DNA from: Leptospira licerasiae serovar Varillal str. VAR 010
Lineage (GTDB): Bacteria > Spirochaetota > Leptospiria > Leptospirales > Leptospiraceae
NCBI RefSeq assembly: GCF_000244755.1
Contig: NZ_AHOO02000011.1
Coordinates: 1-64,000, forward strand
Direction of reading: 5' to 3'
DNA length: 64,000 nucleotides
In this document: positions 49,201 to 57,737 of the stretch, piece by piece
Layout of the letters: every line of letters begins with the position of its first letter
How positions within the stretch are numbered: the first letter of the stretch is position 1
Made by a program: the position numbers and the translations under genes
Notes under the pieces: model-generated
The model's input: only the letters and a program-made list of their open reading frames with translations
Databases searched by the model: none
Told to the model about the DNA's origin: nothing

Positions 49201-50145
49201 TCAATTCCTAAAATAGGTCTCGTCCAACTGAGTAGCGATGCCATTCAATCTTACTTGCAATTGGTCCAAATATTCATGCATTCCGGAAGAAAAAATTTCG
49301 TCGATGGAGGCGTAATTCATTTCGGAAAGAAGAACACCTACCCTCTTCTCAGTTTCGTCCCCATAACTATCTCTCTCGGTCCCGCTTAAAATTTTTAGGC
49401 TATCGAACGCTTTAGAAAGACAGAAACGTATCGCTCTCGGAAAAATTTTATCCAAGATTAAGAACTCTGCGATATTCTTAGGAGTGATCCTTGTATAAAA
49501 ACGATTGAACATTTCGTGAGCGCTTGCGGACTTCAGAAGAGAAAGCCATTGGATCAGATCTAATGTCGATCCAACTTCTTCTCTAGCGGGAAGAAGTATA
49601 AAATATTTCATGTCCAAGATACGAGTGGTCTTATCAGCTCTTTCTAATAATCTTCCGAGTAATGCAAAATGCCAAACCTCGTCGTGCGAAATTGTGGCCT
49701 CTTGACAACCATAGAATAATAAACACTGATTTCGGATCGCCTTGAAAAATTCCGCAATTCCGGGCATATCAGATTCTTCGAATTTTCTTTTGGATTTGAT
49801 GGTAAGATAGAATTCGTTGATTACTTCCCACATAGGAGTGGAAATATTCTCTCGGATGGTTCTGGCATTTTCTCTTGCGCGGATCAAACAATTCATGATC
49901 GAGTTCGGATTCTCAGTATCCAAACTCATGAAGTGGATCACATTCTCTTTGCTAGGAGAATTATACTTTCTGGAAAATAATTCATTATCTCCGGTGGTAT
50001 ACACCAAAGGTGTCCATTGTCTGTTGGAATCCTCGTTTAGGTCCAAGGAAAGCTGAAAATTCACATCCAAAAAGCGTGAATAATTCTCGGCCCTTTCCAT
50101 ATAACGATTCATCCAGTATACGGATTCAGCGACTCGGCTTAGCAT
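49201..50145 (-). CDS. Alpha-E domain protein
   Basis: A 314-residue, almost entirely helical protein of the alpha-E (DUF403/COG2307) family. The diagnostic start LSRVAESVYWMNRYMERAEN matches the segment that begins the alpha-E half of the fused protein at 39549-42065. HALLGRLLERADKTTRILD-like and RAIRFCLSKAFDSL motifs follow. Alpha-E proteins are predicted partners of circularly permuted ATP-grasp enzymes in peptide modification; the helical fold may hold a small peptide or cofactor. It lies 84 bases after the ATP-grasp gene and overlaps the coding frame that leads into the DUF2126 gene. Confidence 0.9.
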   Translation of the reverse strand: MLSRVAESVYWMNRYMERAENYSRFLDVNFQLSLDLNEDSNRQWTPLVYTTGDNELFSRKYNSPSKENVIHFMSLDTENPNSIMNCLIRARENARTIRENISTPMWEVINEFYLTIKSKRKFEESDMPGIAEFFKAIRNQCLLFYGCQEATISHDEVWHFALLGRLLERADKTTRILDMKYFILLPAREEVGSTLDLIQWLSLLKSASAHEMFNRFYTRITPKNIAEFLILDKIFPRAIRFCLSKAFDSLKILSGTERDSYGDETEKRVGVLLSEMNYASIDEIFSSGMHEYLDQLQVRLNGIATQLDETYFRN

Positions 50146-50229
50146 TAGGAAACCTCTCTAGTTTTGTGATGTTTTTTCGGTTCCGCTTGGGACATTCCCC
50201 TGATTGCCAGTTCTTCTTCTTTTTTGATA

Positions 50230-51654
50230 TTAACCCATCACCCAAGTATCTTTAGAGCCGCCGCCTTGGGAAGAATTCACAACTAAGGAACCTCTTCTCA
50301 ATGCGACTCTAGTTAAACCTCCGGGCATCACATAGATCTCTTCTCCATATAAGATGAAAGGTCTAAGATCCACATGCCGTCCTTCTAACTTATCCTCTAT
50401 CAATGTAGGAATCCTGGATAAACTCAAAACAGGCTGAGCAATATAATTGCGGGGATCGGCCTTAACTTTCGCTACGAATTCCTCTTTTTCTTTTTCGCTG
50501 GCAACAGGCCCTATTATCATTCCGTATCCGCCTGCTCCGTTAGCCGCCTTTACTACAAGATTTCCGATATTCTCGCAGACATATTTTAGGTCCTTCTCCC
50601 TGGAACATAGATAAGTCGGAACGTTAGGTATAATCGGCTCTTCTCCCAGATAATACTTAATAAAATCCGGAACATAAGAATAGATCACCTTATCGTCCGC
50701 AACTCCTGTGCCAGGGGCGTTCGCCAATGCAACGTTTCCTTTTTTAAATACTTCGAATATACCTGGAACACCTAAAAGAGAATCCTTACGGAAGGCTTTA
50801 GGATCCATAAAAGTATCGTCGATCCTTCTATAGAGAACGTCCACTTGTTTCAATCCCTTGGTGGTCCTCATATACAATTTATCGTCTCTTACCGTAAGAT
50901 CCGTGCCTTCTACCAAAGGAACTCCCATACGAGATGCAAGAAAACTATGCTCGTAGTATGCCGAGTTATAGATCCCGGGAGTTAGTACTCCGATATTCGG
51001 GTTAGGTTTGTCGGAAAGATGTTCAAGCATTCCCCTAAGTCTGATCGGATAATCGTAAATGGGTCTTACAGACAAGCTAGCGAATAGCTCCGGAAAGGTC
51101 TTTTTCATCACTTCACGATTTTCTAATACATATGAAACGCCGGAAGGACAACGAAGATTATCCTCTAGGACCAACATCTGCCCATCCCCATCGCGCACCA
51201 GATCCGTTCCGGTAATATGGATCCAAATCCCTTTAGGAGGTTTGATACCTATACATTCTTTTAAATAACCTGAACTGCTATAAACGATTTCCGCAGGGAT
51301 CACTCCGTCTTTAATGATCTTCTCGTCTCCGTAAACGTCTTGGATAAAAAGATTTAAGGCACGGATCCTTTGTTTAAGACCTTCTTCCATTTTTTTCCAT
51401 TCGAAAGAAGTTACGATGCGGGGAATGATATCGAAAGGCATGATCCTCTCTTCTTCTTCCTCGTCTCCATACACATTAAAAGTAATGCCCAAAGAAAGAA
51501 GCGCCTTTTCCGCAGAGGCTTTTCGCTTCAAAAGCTCCTTATCATCCATCCCTTCGATTCTGGATTTTAAAATATGATAACTCTGGCGAATTGCCCCCTC
51601 TTCGGAGAACATTTCGTCGTAAAAGGAATCCGTCTGGTAATTAGTCAGGAGCAT
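50230..51654 (-). CDS. Circularly permuted ATP-grasp type 2 protein
   Basis: A 474-residue enzyme of the circularly permuted ATP-grasp type 2 family (COG2308-like). Motifs include [62 protein letters not shown] and [14 protein letters not shown]. The C-terminus is rich in basic and Gly residues ([30 protein letters not shown]), as usual for the family. It is expected to use ATP to form amide or peptide bonds on an unknown small substrate. It is the first gene of the minus-strand run that includes alpha-E and transglutaminase partners. An operator-like repeat overlaps its promoter region. Confidence 0.92.
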   Translation of the reverse strand: MLLTNYQTDSFYDEMFSEEGAIRQSYHILKSRIEGMDDKELLKRKASAEKALLSLGITFNVYGDEEEEERIMPFDIIPRIVTSFEWKKMEEGLKQRIRALNLFIQDVYGDEKIIKDGVIPAEIVYSSSGYLKECIGIKPPKGIWIHITGTDLVRDGDGQMLVLEDNLRCPSGVSYVLENREVMKKTFPELFASLSVRPIYDYPIRLRGMLEHLSDKPNPNIGVLTPGIYNSAYYEHSFLASRMGVPLVEGTDLTVRDDKLYMRTTKGLKQVDVLYRRIDDTFMDPKAFRKDSLLGVPGIFEVFKKGNVALANAPGTGVADDKVIYSYVPDFIKYYLGEEPIIPNVPTYLCSREKDLKYVCENIGNLVVKAANGAGGYGMIIGPVASEKEKEEFVAKVKADPRNYIAQPVLSLSRIPTLIEDKLEGRHVDLRPFILYGEEIYVMPGGLTRVALRRGSLVVNSSQGGGSKDTWVMG

Positions 51655-51742
51655 AGAATCCTCCTCCCATCTATCAGAAGGAGACCAATTTCGCCTCTAA
51701 TAAACAAGCAGAAATTAAATACTTCGCTTATTTTTTATACTA

Positions 51743-51773
51743 ATTATATATCAATGTTTATAAATTAAACATT
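51743..51773 (-). promoter_or_regulatory. Candidate -10 element with overlapping inverted repeat
   Basis: On the minus strand a perfect TATAAT (51743-51748) lies about 90 bases before the ATP-grasp ATG. Immediately upstream, AATGTTTA-TAAAT-TAAACATT (51753-51773) is a perfect 8-bp inverted repeat covering the spacer and -35 zone, where no good -35 is visible. This is the layout of a repressor or activator site, though the surrounding DNA is very AT-rich and chance matches are easier. Confidence 0.4.
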
Positions 51774-51842
51774 TTATTAAAATATTCACCAAATTGTTCT
51801 GAAAGAAATCTGATTTTGATCGAAAACCGAAGGAAATGGAGT

Positions 51843-51916
51843 GGGAGCGGTTTTGCGAATATGCGACTACGTGCAGGGAGGGAGGCGGCTTTGCGAATGT
51901 TCGCCCATGCCTGGAT
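51843..51916. repeat. Imperfect 38-base tandem repeat
   Basis: Two adjacent units share GCGG-TTTGCGAAT-type cores (GCGGTTTTGCGAAT at 51847-51860 and GCGGCTTTGCGAAT at 51885-51898), with a 38-base period and diverged remainders. It lies in the space upstream of the SGNH hydrolase and is in frame with an extension that I do not believe is translated. Confidence 0.5.
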
Positions 51917-51970
51917 AAAAATATATTTTACTATACAGGTAAAACTTCCAAGGGAAGGTTTTTGAAAAAT

Positions 51971-52816
51971 ATGAAACGGCCAGTTTACTACTTCTTAATC
52001 ATCATCCTATTTTATTTTATCGGTTCGGTAATTTATACGATCGTTTCCGCATACAAAGTTCCTGAGAATAATCTGGATTCTTTCCTAAAATCGGAAGATA
52101 AAACTCCAAAAAGATATGTGGTCTTTTTAGGAGATAGTATAACTCACGGAACAGTAAGTTATAATTACGTTCAAAGTCTATCGGAGAACCCTAAACTTAA
52201 AAATTTCACATTCGTGAATGAAGGAATCAACAGCCGCTTAACCTACCAAATATTAGAAAAAGTAGATGATACGATACGATTGTCTCCGGAACATATTTTT
52301 ATTTTGATTGGTACAAACGACGCAAAAGCCGCTTTAAATGAAGAAGAATATAAAGGATATAATTCTTTGTGGAATCTTCCGGAAGTTCCAAACATCTCTA
52401 CCTACGAAAAAAATCTGAAAGTGATAGTCGCCCTCTTAAAGGCGGAAACAAAAGCAAAGATCCATTTAATCTCGATCCCGGTATTGGGAGAATCTTTGAA
52501 CAGCATACCGCTCAAACAATCGATCGCATATTCGAATGTTATACGAAATATTGCAAAAGAATCTAATTCCTATTATATTCCATTAAATGAAACATTAGTT
52601 GCAGATCTGAAAAATCGGCCCGATCAAACGGAAGGCGAATATACACGCAATACTTTAAAAATGTATTGGATCATATTCAAACATTTCGGCTTATTTCAAT
52701 CCTGGGATAAAATTTCAGACCAGTCCGATCTTATTTTTATGACGGACGGGATCCATATGAATTCAAGAGCGGGCAAAATTTTAGAAGAAATGATCCAAAA
52801 AGATCTAAAAGAATAA
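51971..52816 (+). CDS. Membrane-anchored SGNH-type hydrolase
   Basis: A 281-residue protein with an N-terminal membrane anchor (VYYFLIIILFYFIGSVIYTIV) and an SGNH/GDSL hydrolase domain. Block I is FLGDSITHG with the nucleophile Ser 56, block III is IGTNDAK, and the C-terminal block V is MTDGIHMN with the acid and His. Block II Asn is probably in NEGINSR. Such enzymes are esterases or acyl-hydrolases, often on carbohydrates or lipids at the envelope. ATG 51971 is the usual start; TTG 51962 in the same frame has a better ribosome site (GGAAGG) and is an alternative. The frame upstream to 51836 is not credible. Confidence 0.82.
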   Translation: MKRPVYYFLIIILFYFIGSVIYTIVSAYKVPENNLDSFLKSEDKTPKRYVVFLGDSITHGTVSYNYVQSLSENPKLKNFTFVNEGINSRLTYQILEKVDDTIRLSPEHIFILIGTNDAKAALNEEEYKGYNSLWNLPEVPNISTYEKNLKVIVALLKAETKAKIHLISIPVLGESLNSIPLKQSIAYSNVIRNIAKESNSYYIPLNETLVADLKNRPDQTEGEYTRNTLKMYWIIFKHFGLFQSWDKISDQSDLIFMTDGIHMNSRAGKILEEMIQKDLKE

Positions 52817-53722
52817 TTATTTCTTCTTTTCCAACTCCGCCGCGATCATACATTCTTTTGGAATCCACTCCTTCTCCACTTGTTTTTGGCGAACGTAACC
52901 GACTACGTGACCCGTACTGGCAGCAACCGCGAGAATGGAATAAGAATATAAAAGCGCATATGGAGAACTTGGAAGTAAATCGGAAATACCTCCTCCCACA
53001 TAAGATCCGTAAGCCGGATACAATGTGCGATACGCGGTCATTTCTTCTGTTTTATCGCAACGGTATCTGAAATATCGGATCGCATCGTCTGAGGCTCTAG
53101 CTTCCGGGTAAAAGGCTCCTAGGATCGGAACGGCGTAACCTAACGCATACAAGGATCTATATTCCCTTTGTGCAAAATCTTTGGAGTGACCTCCTTCGTG
53201 TATCACAACCGCGGGAATATCCGAATATACATGGATCGTATTGGAATATGGATTATAATGGTCTCCACCGAAAATACGACCTACTAAAAGTACATCGTTC
53301 ATCACATAGGCGAATAAACCTATCGTCCATTTTAAAAGTGGATTTACCGACTTAGAATCCCAAAGTCTTTTGAAATCATTTCCCGGAGAATATTGATTGA
53401 ATCGCACCTTAACATCTTTCAGATTATTATCTCGGATATAATCCATGAGATACTTCTTTGTTTCGAAAGAAAACTCGTGGTTTTGCATCCTTCTATCCCA
53501 TATCATGATTTTTGAGAGTAGACTTTCGATCCAGATCCAACTTCCTATAAAGTCCAGGACTGCATAAGGTTTACCTTCTTCGAACTGAGGATTTTCCTCA
53601 TCGAAATACATTTGGTCATTCGGCTCAAATGGTTGAGCTACCGTGTATCTTTTCTCTGTAGAATAGTAGCATGACTGAAATACCAAACAAGCAAGTAAGA
53701 ATATTATGATTTTCTGCTTCAT
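52817..53722 (-). CDS. HEGGH-motif lipoprotein, putative metalloprotease
   Basis: A 301-residue lipoprotein (lipobox VFQSC, Cys 18). The sequence VVIHEGGHSKDF supplies a HEXXH motif at residues 175-179, embedded in a membrane-adjacent context with hydrophobic helices before (KWTIGLFAYVMNDVLLVG) and after. EARASDDA further on has acidic residues that could be the third zinc ligand. This looks like a membrane-associated zinc protease or peptidase, although the family is not identified. The start lies five bases after the stop of the paired lipoprotein gene, implying co-transcription. Confidence 0.7.
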   Translation of the reverse strand: MKQKIIIFLLACLVFQSCYYSTEKRYTVAQPFEPNDQMYFDEENPQFEEGKPYAVLDFIGSWIWIESLLSKIMIWDRRMQNHEFSFETKKYLMDYIRDNNLKDVKVRFNQYSPGNDFKRLWDSKSVNPLLKWTIGLFAYVMNDVLLVGRIFGGDHYNPYSNTIHVYSDIPAVVIHEGGHSKDFAQREYRSLYALGYAVPILGAFYPEARASDDAIRYFRYRCDKTEEMTAYRTLYPAYGSYVGGGISDLLPSSPYALLYSYSILAVAASTGHVVGYVRQKQVEKEWIPKECMIAAELEKKK

Positions 53723-53727
53723 CTCAC

Positions 53728-54396
53728 TTATTTCCTTTTATTCGGAATTCGTTTATTCTCGGCAGAATGTTTCTTGATCTCTTCTATAAAATCCAGAAGT
53801 GCAACTCTTCCCATTTGATTCACTTGATCTTCTCTATTACCTCTATGTCCTAAATAAGGAAGATGAATGATCCATCCCAGTAAAATGGGAAGAGTTGCCA
53901 AAGTCGCCATACAATCGGTAACCCTGGACTCTATCCCATCCTTGAATTGGTAATGCCAAGTTTTTCCGGATGAGATAATGTCCGCTTCCATTTCCACGTT
54001 TACTTGGTTATAACTGCAATGATCCAATGATTCTAATCTGAATTTTTTGATTATGATCTTATGTTTTCCGGGATATTCTTCCTTATGATCGTTTAATTCC
54101 TTTCGGATCAGCTTAGAGATCGGTCCATACAGATTTGAATAATCCTTTCCCCATCCTGTCCAAGAAGTGAATCCATCCTCGAAATATACGAAACGATTCT
54201 CGTCCTCGTCCGGAAATTCGACCTCGAAATCCGGATCCTTGGAATCGTAATCAGGAGCTCCCGATTTCACCTCCATCCAATGCTCTTGGACTTCATGAGC
54301 GCCGGAAAGAGTTTTTGGGACATGCACCTTTATGGAGGTGCAAGACAAAACAAATATTAGAAAAAATGATAATATGCACTTAAGAATATAAGACAT
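53728..54396 (-). CDS. Lipoprotein of unknown function
   Basis: A 222-residue lipoprotein with lipobox FVLSC (Cys 19). The mature part is acidic near its front (YDSKDPDFEVEFPDEDENRF) and contains VNVEMEADIISSGKTWHYQFKDG, suggesting a beta-rich domain. A later hydrophobic segment reads MATLATLPILLGWIIHLPYLGHRG. No family is recognised. It is encoded five bases upstream of the HEGGH lipoprotein, so the two are likely to act as a pair. Confidence 0.65.
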   Translation of the reverse strand: MSYILKCILSFFLIFVLSCTSIKVHVPKTLSGAHEVQEHWMEVKSGAPDYDSKDPDFEVEFPDEDENRFVYFEDGFTSWTGWGKDYSNLYGPISKLIRKELNDHKEEYPGKHKIIIKKFRLESLDHCSYNQVNVEMEADIISSGKTWHYQFKDGIESRVTDCMATLATLPILLGWIIHLPYLGHRGNREDQVNQMGRVALLDFIEEIKKHSAENKRIPNKRK

Positions 54397-54474
54397 GATA
54401 GATCGCTTTGTAATCTAAAAGTGAGGAGAAGAATGTAAAGAATAAATTCCAAACCGAAAGAAAGTGAGTTCCAT

Positions 54475-55536
54475 TCAATTTGGAATATCTTTCCATTTTG
54501 AACCCGGAATTTCCAAAACGAATTCGGAACCGAATGCAAGACTAGGGGTCTTAAATCCTTTTCCTCCTTTCCCGGAAAGTACTTTGGAAACCGCGGCAAG
54601 AGAAGATTCCACAGTGAATTCGTATCCTTCTTTACATTCTAAAACTTTGGTGGATTTTTTTCCTTCTTCCGATCGGACTTCTCCCCATACCGTCGTTTTG
54701 ACTAAGTTCCTTGTTCTTTCTCCAGGACCCTTGATCGTTTTCCCCACCAAAGCCTGGACTCCTTTTAATACGAAAGGAATTTTTAATAAAGAGATGATAG
54801 GTTTAAAATAACGTAACGCATTTACCTGTCCGGAAGGAATATCGGTATACACATCGATATTCGGAATGCCGGTGGAAATATAGGCGGTAAATACGTCTCC
54901 CCAGGGAATTCCATACACTCTGTAGGTTTTCCCTCCGGCGTTAACCTCCCTTGTTCTACTCAGATGTGGAACTCCAACCATCTGTCCGTCCCTTCTGATC
55001 TTAGAACCATAAGGCAATTGAGCGAGCGCGCTTTTCATCGTACCTGGAGAGACTTCACTCAATCCCACAAACGCAAGCTCTAGAAACTTTGGCTTAGATA
55101 AAGACTCTTTCAAAGAAGCAGCCAAACAATCAGTTGGAACAATATCGAAGCCCACACCTGGCAAAAGTAGAACGCCCGCTTTCTCCGCTTCTTCTCCTAG
55201 GGCTTGGAGAGATTCATAAACAGGTATTTCTCCAGTGATATCCAGATAGTGAACCTTTTTAGAAATACATGCCTTTGCCATCGGAACGGAAGTTTGGATG
55301 AAAGGACCCGCGCAATGCAATACAAGTTGGAATCCTTGGATATTCGAGCCGACCTCGCTCAAATTAGTTAAGTCGAAAATTTTATATTCTAAACGCAGTT
55401 CGTTTGCGAGTTCTTCAATTTTGTCCCGGCTTCTTCCTGCGATTACAGGGTTTAAACCTCGAGACACTGCTCTTCTTGCAATCAGTTCTCCCGTGTAACC
55501 GTTCGCTCCATAGATCATCCACTTAGATACTGCCAT
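54475..55536 (-). CDS. Saccharopine dehydrogenase-like / trans-acting enoyl reductase
   Basis: A 353-residue enzyme with an N-terminal NAD(P)-binding Rossmann fold (MIYGANGYTGELIARRAVSRG, residues about 7-27). The rest resembles the saccharopine-dehydrogenase-like proteins that include trans-acting enoyl reductases of lipid synthesis. Further family marks are LVLHCAGPF, HYLDITGEIPVYE and GFDIVPTDCLA. It likely reduces or rearranges a CoA- or carrier-bound acyl or amino substrate using NAD(P)H; the exact substrate is unknown. It is convergent with nothing close and divergent from the sterol-desaturase-family gene. Confidence 0.82.
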   Translation of the reverse strand: MAVSKWMIYGANGYTGELIARRAVSRGLNPVIAGRSRDKIEELANELRLEYKIFDLTNLSEVGSNIQGFQLVLHCAGPFIQTSVPMAKACISKKVHYLDITGEIPVYESLQALGEEAEKAGVLLLPGVGFDIVPTDCLAASLKESLSKPKFLELAFVGLSEVSPGTMKSALAQLPYGSKIRRDGQMVGVPHLSRTREVNAGGKTYRVYGIPWGDVFTAYISTGIPNIDVYTDIPSGQVNALRYFKPIISLLKIPFVLKGVQALVGKTIKGPGERTRNLVKTTVWGEVRSEEGKKSTKVLECKEGYEFTVESSLAAVSKVLSGKGGKGFKTPSLAFGSEFVLEIPGSKWKDIPN

Positions 55537-55705
55537 AAGGTAGGAACTACGACATCGCTTCCGATTTAGTCAACCTGCATACCGCGAACGAGTTAGTTTT
55601 TTTCACACGATCGATAGGTAAAAAATTTTCGATCTGGAGTCTGTTTTAGTTTTAGATTGACCTAGTTCCCAAACGAGGAATGATAGAGGTTAACCGGCTT
55701 GTATT

Positions 55706-57040
55706 ATGGAAAAAATAAATCTTATCACAATCGCAATTCCATTCTTCTTTTTGCTGATCGGGTTAGAACTCGCATTCTCCTGGTACCATAAAAGAAAACT
55801 TTATCGTCTGAACGATTCTATTAATGATCTCAGCGCTGGGATCGCTAGTCAGATCTTCGGGATTATTTTTAAGACGATCACATTCTTCGCATACCTTTGG
55901 GTATATGAGAATTGGAAAATATTCAATCTTCCTTCTTGGCCGAGTGAACCTGTTTCTTGGATGCCCTCTTCCGAAGTATTGGGACTTTCCGCAAGCACCT
56001 GGGCCTGGACAATCGTTATAGCTGTTTGGATCAGCTGCTTCGTGCTCTACGATCTAGCTTATTATTGGCTGCATAGATTGAGTCATGAAGTTAATTTTCT
56101 TTGGGCAGGGCATGTGGTCCATCACCAAAGCGAAGAATACAATCTGACCGTTGCGTTACGTCAGGCAAGCTTTCACGGATTATTTACTTGGATCTTCTAT
56201 ATTCCTTTGGCGATCTTAGGATTTTCTCCTATCGTGATGGTACTGAACGGACAATTAAATTTGATCTATCAATTCTGGATCCATACGAAAGCCATAGATA
56301 AATTCCCTAAATGGTTCGAGGCTGTGTTCAACACCCCATCTCACCATAGAGTTCACCACGGTATCAATCCTAAGTATATCGATAAGAACCATGGTGGAAC
56401 TTTGATCGTTTTTGATAGATGGTTCGGGACCTTCCAAGCAGAAGAAGAAACTCCTGTTTACGGAACAGTAAAACCTTTGCGTAGCTTTAACCCATTATGG
56501 GCAAATGTTCATTATTGGATAGAAATGTGGGAACAAGCAAAACAAAGCACTCGCTGGTCCGATAAGATCAAAGCATTTTTAGCAGTACCGGGATGGAGAC
56601 CTAAGGAATTAGGAGGACAATACCCGATTCCGGAAGTGGACGAGAAAACATTCAAAAAATATGATGTAACTCTGTCCAAGAGTTTAACCGCTTATACTGC
56701 AATTTGGTTCGTTCTTACTTTGGTCGGGACATTTTCGATGCTTGTAAAAATACATTCTATTCCGACAGGATTACTATACCTGATCTTCTTCTTCAGTTTG
56801 TTCTCTTTAACAACTGTAGGAGGGATCTTAGACCTGAAACGTTGGACTTTATACCTAGAGCCGATCCGTATTGCGCTTTTAGTAGGAACTGCTTTTCTCT
56901 TGGGATTTTCCACCGGGACAGCATTTATCGTAGCAGGATTCGGTGCACTTTCACTCGCATGGTTTTTATCTCAGAGACATGTATTTGCAGAATGGAAGGA
57001 TATTGATCCGGCAAAAGAGATCCGTAGCAAAGCAGCTTAA
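55706..57040 (+). CDS. Sterol desaturase / fatty acid hydroxylase family protein
   Basis: A 444-residue multi-pass membrane protein of the fatty acid hydroxylase superfamily. The His-rich di-iron motifs are HRLSH (about residues 123-127), HVVHH (about 136-140) and HHRVHH (about 211-216). Length and additional C-terminal membrane segments resemble alkylglycerol monooxygenase-type members. It probably oxidises a lipid chain or ether lipid using O2. ATG 55706 has only a weak upstream site, and a possible TTGACC -35 lies at 55658-55663. It ends before a large inverted repeat shared with the convergent gene. Confidence 0.85.
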   Translation: MEKINLITIAIPFFFLLIGLELAFSWYHKRKLYRLNDSINDLSAGIASQIFGIIFKTITFFAYLWVYENWKIFNLPSWPSEPVSWMPSSEVLGLSASTWAWTIVIAVWISCFVLYDLAYYWLHRLSHEVNFLWAGHVVHHQSEEYNLTVALRQASFHGLFTWIFYIPLAILGFSPIVMVLNGQLNLIYQFWIHTKAIDKFPKWFEAVFNTPSHHRVHHGINPKYIDKNHGGTLIVFDRWFGTFQAEEETPVYGTVKPLRSFNPLWANVHYWIEMWEQAKQSTRWSDKIKAFLAVPGWRPKELGGQYPIPEVDEKTFKKYDVTLSKSLTAYTAIWFVLTLVGTFSMLVKIHSIPTGLLYLIFFFSLFSLTTVGGILDLKRWTLYLEPIRIALLVGTAFLLGFSTGTAFIVAGFGALSLAWFLSQRHVFAEWKDIDPAKEIRSKAA

Positions 57041-57056
57041 TCGGCATTTTCCTTTC

Positions 57057-57096
57057 ACTTCTCCGCTTGGATTTTAGTCATTTCCTGCGGAGAAGT
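57057..57096. terminator. Inverted repeat between convergent genes
   Basis: ACTTCTCCGC (57057-57066) and GCGGAGAAGT (57087-57096) form a perfect 10-bp stem with a 20-base loop. It lies between the sterol-desaturase-family gene (plus) and the AHSA1 gene (minus), where it may stop or trim both transcripts, although T tracts are poor on either side. Confidence 0.45.
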
Positions 57097-57123
57097 TTCC
57101 TTATAGCCCTCGCTATTTCCTAC

Positions 57124-57615
57124 CTAATACTGCAAAGCGTTTCCTGTTTCCAGTAAACTTTTGAGGGAAGAAAGGATCGCAGGCCAACCGTTATTCAATC
57201 CCACAAACGTATCCGGGTTTTCTATAAAATCCTCAGGCAAAAGATCTTCGTGCAGGAGAGTAAGCCTTGTAAGATCTTTCATTCGTTTTAAGCTATAAGT
57301 CACCCGAGTAGGCTCCTTAGATTTATCCAGTCTTGCTTTCAACTCAAGCGGAATGGATTTGAAAGTCGGTGGAAGTTCCCATGTGTAAGAAAGTAAAAAC
57401 GGTTTCTCATACTTCAAAATTTTGCCCACCACCAAAAGTTCACCGCTCGGATCCGAAAATCGAAATCCGCCGCCAACCTTCCAGTCCCCCTCTATCTTAC
57501 TTCCGAACCAATATTTTTGAGAATATTCGGAACTAGTCAAAGCCTCCCAAACTTTTTCAGGACTGGCAGCGATATAAGTAGTATATATAAATTTGATATC
57601 CGATCCCTGTTCCAT
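57124..57615 (-). CDS. SRPBCC superfamily (AHSA1-like) protein
   Basis: A 163-residue protein with the START/Bet v1-like fold of the AHSA1 family. Hallmarks are YTTYIAASPEKVWEALTSSEYSQKYWFG at the N-terminus (shown here by its start at about residue 10) and VGGGFRFSD in the middle. The C-terminal FVGLNNGWPAILSSLKSLLETG completes the pattern. Members bind hydrophobic ligands or act in stress response, often with ArsR regulators, although none is adjacent here. The start ATG 57615 follows GGGGGATTTG. The ligand is unknown. Confidence 0.85.
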   Translation of the reverse strand: MEQGSDIKFIYTTYIAASPEKVWEALTSSEYSQKYWFGSKIEGDWKVGGGFRFSDPSGELLVVGKILKYEKPFLLSYTWELPPTFKSIPLELKARLDKSKEPTRVTYSLKRMKDLTRLTLLHEDLLPEDFIENPDTFVGLNNGWPAILSSLKSLLETGNALQY

Positions 57616-57673
57616 TTTTCAAATCCCCCAGCTTTCCATATATGTAATAGAGTAAAAATCGTATCTGGGCAAT

Positions 57674-57702
57674 AAAAAACCCCCGAGATTCCGGGGGTTT
57701 TT
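57674..57702 (-). terminator. Rho-independent terminator after the 57738 gene
   Basis: CCCCCG and CGGGGG form a perfect 6-bp GC stem with a 6-base loop, flanked by runs of A and T, so it could work in both directions. On the minus strand it stops the 58937-57738 transcript, 35 bases past its stop. Confidence 0.8.
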
Positions 57703-57737
57703 GTGTTAGTGATTTTTTGGGGAGTTTTTACGTAACT

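Noticed and set aside
51836..51970. Upstream extension of the SGNH hydrolase
   Set aside because: It runs through the tandem repeat, lacks a signal-like start and would put the membrane anchor internally.
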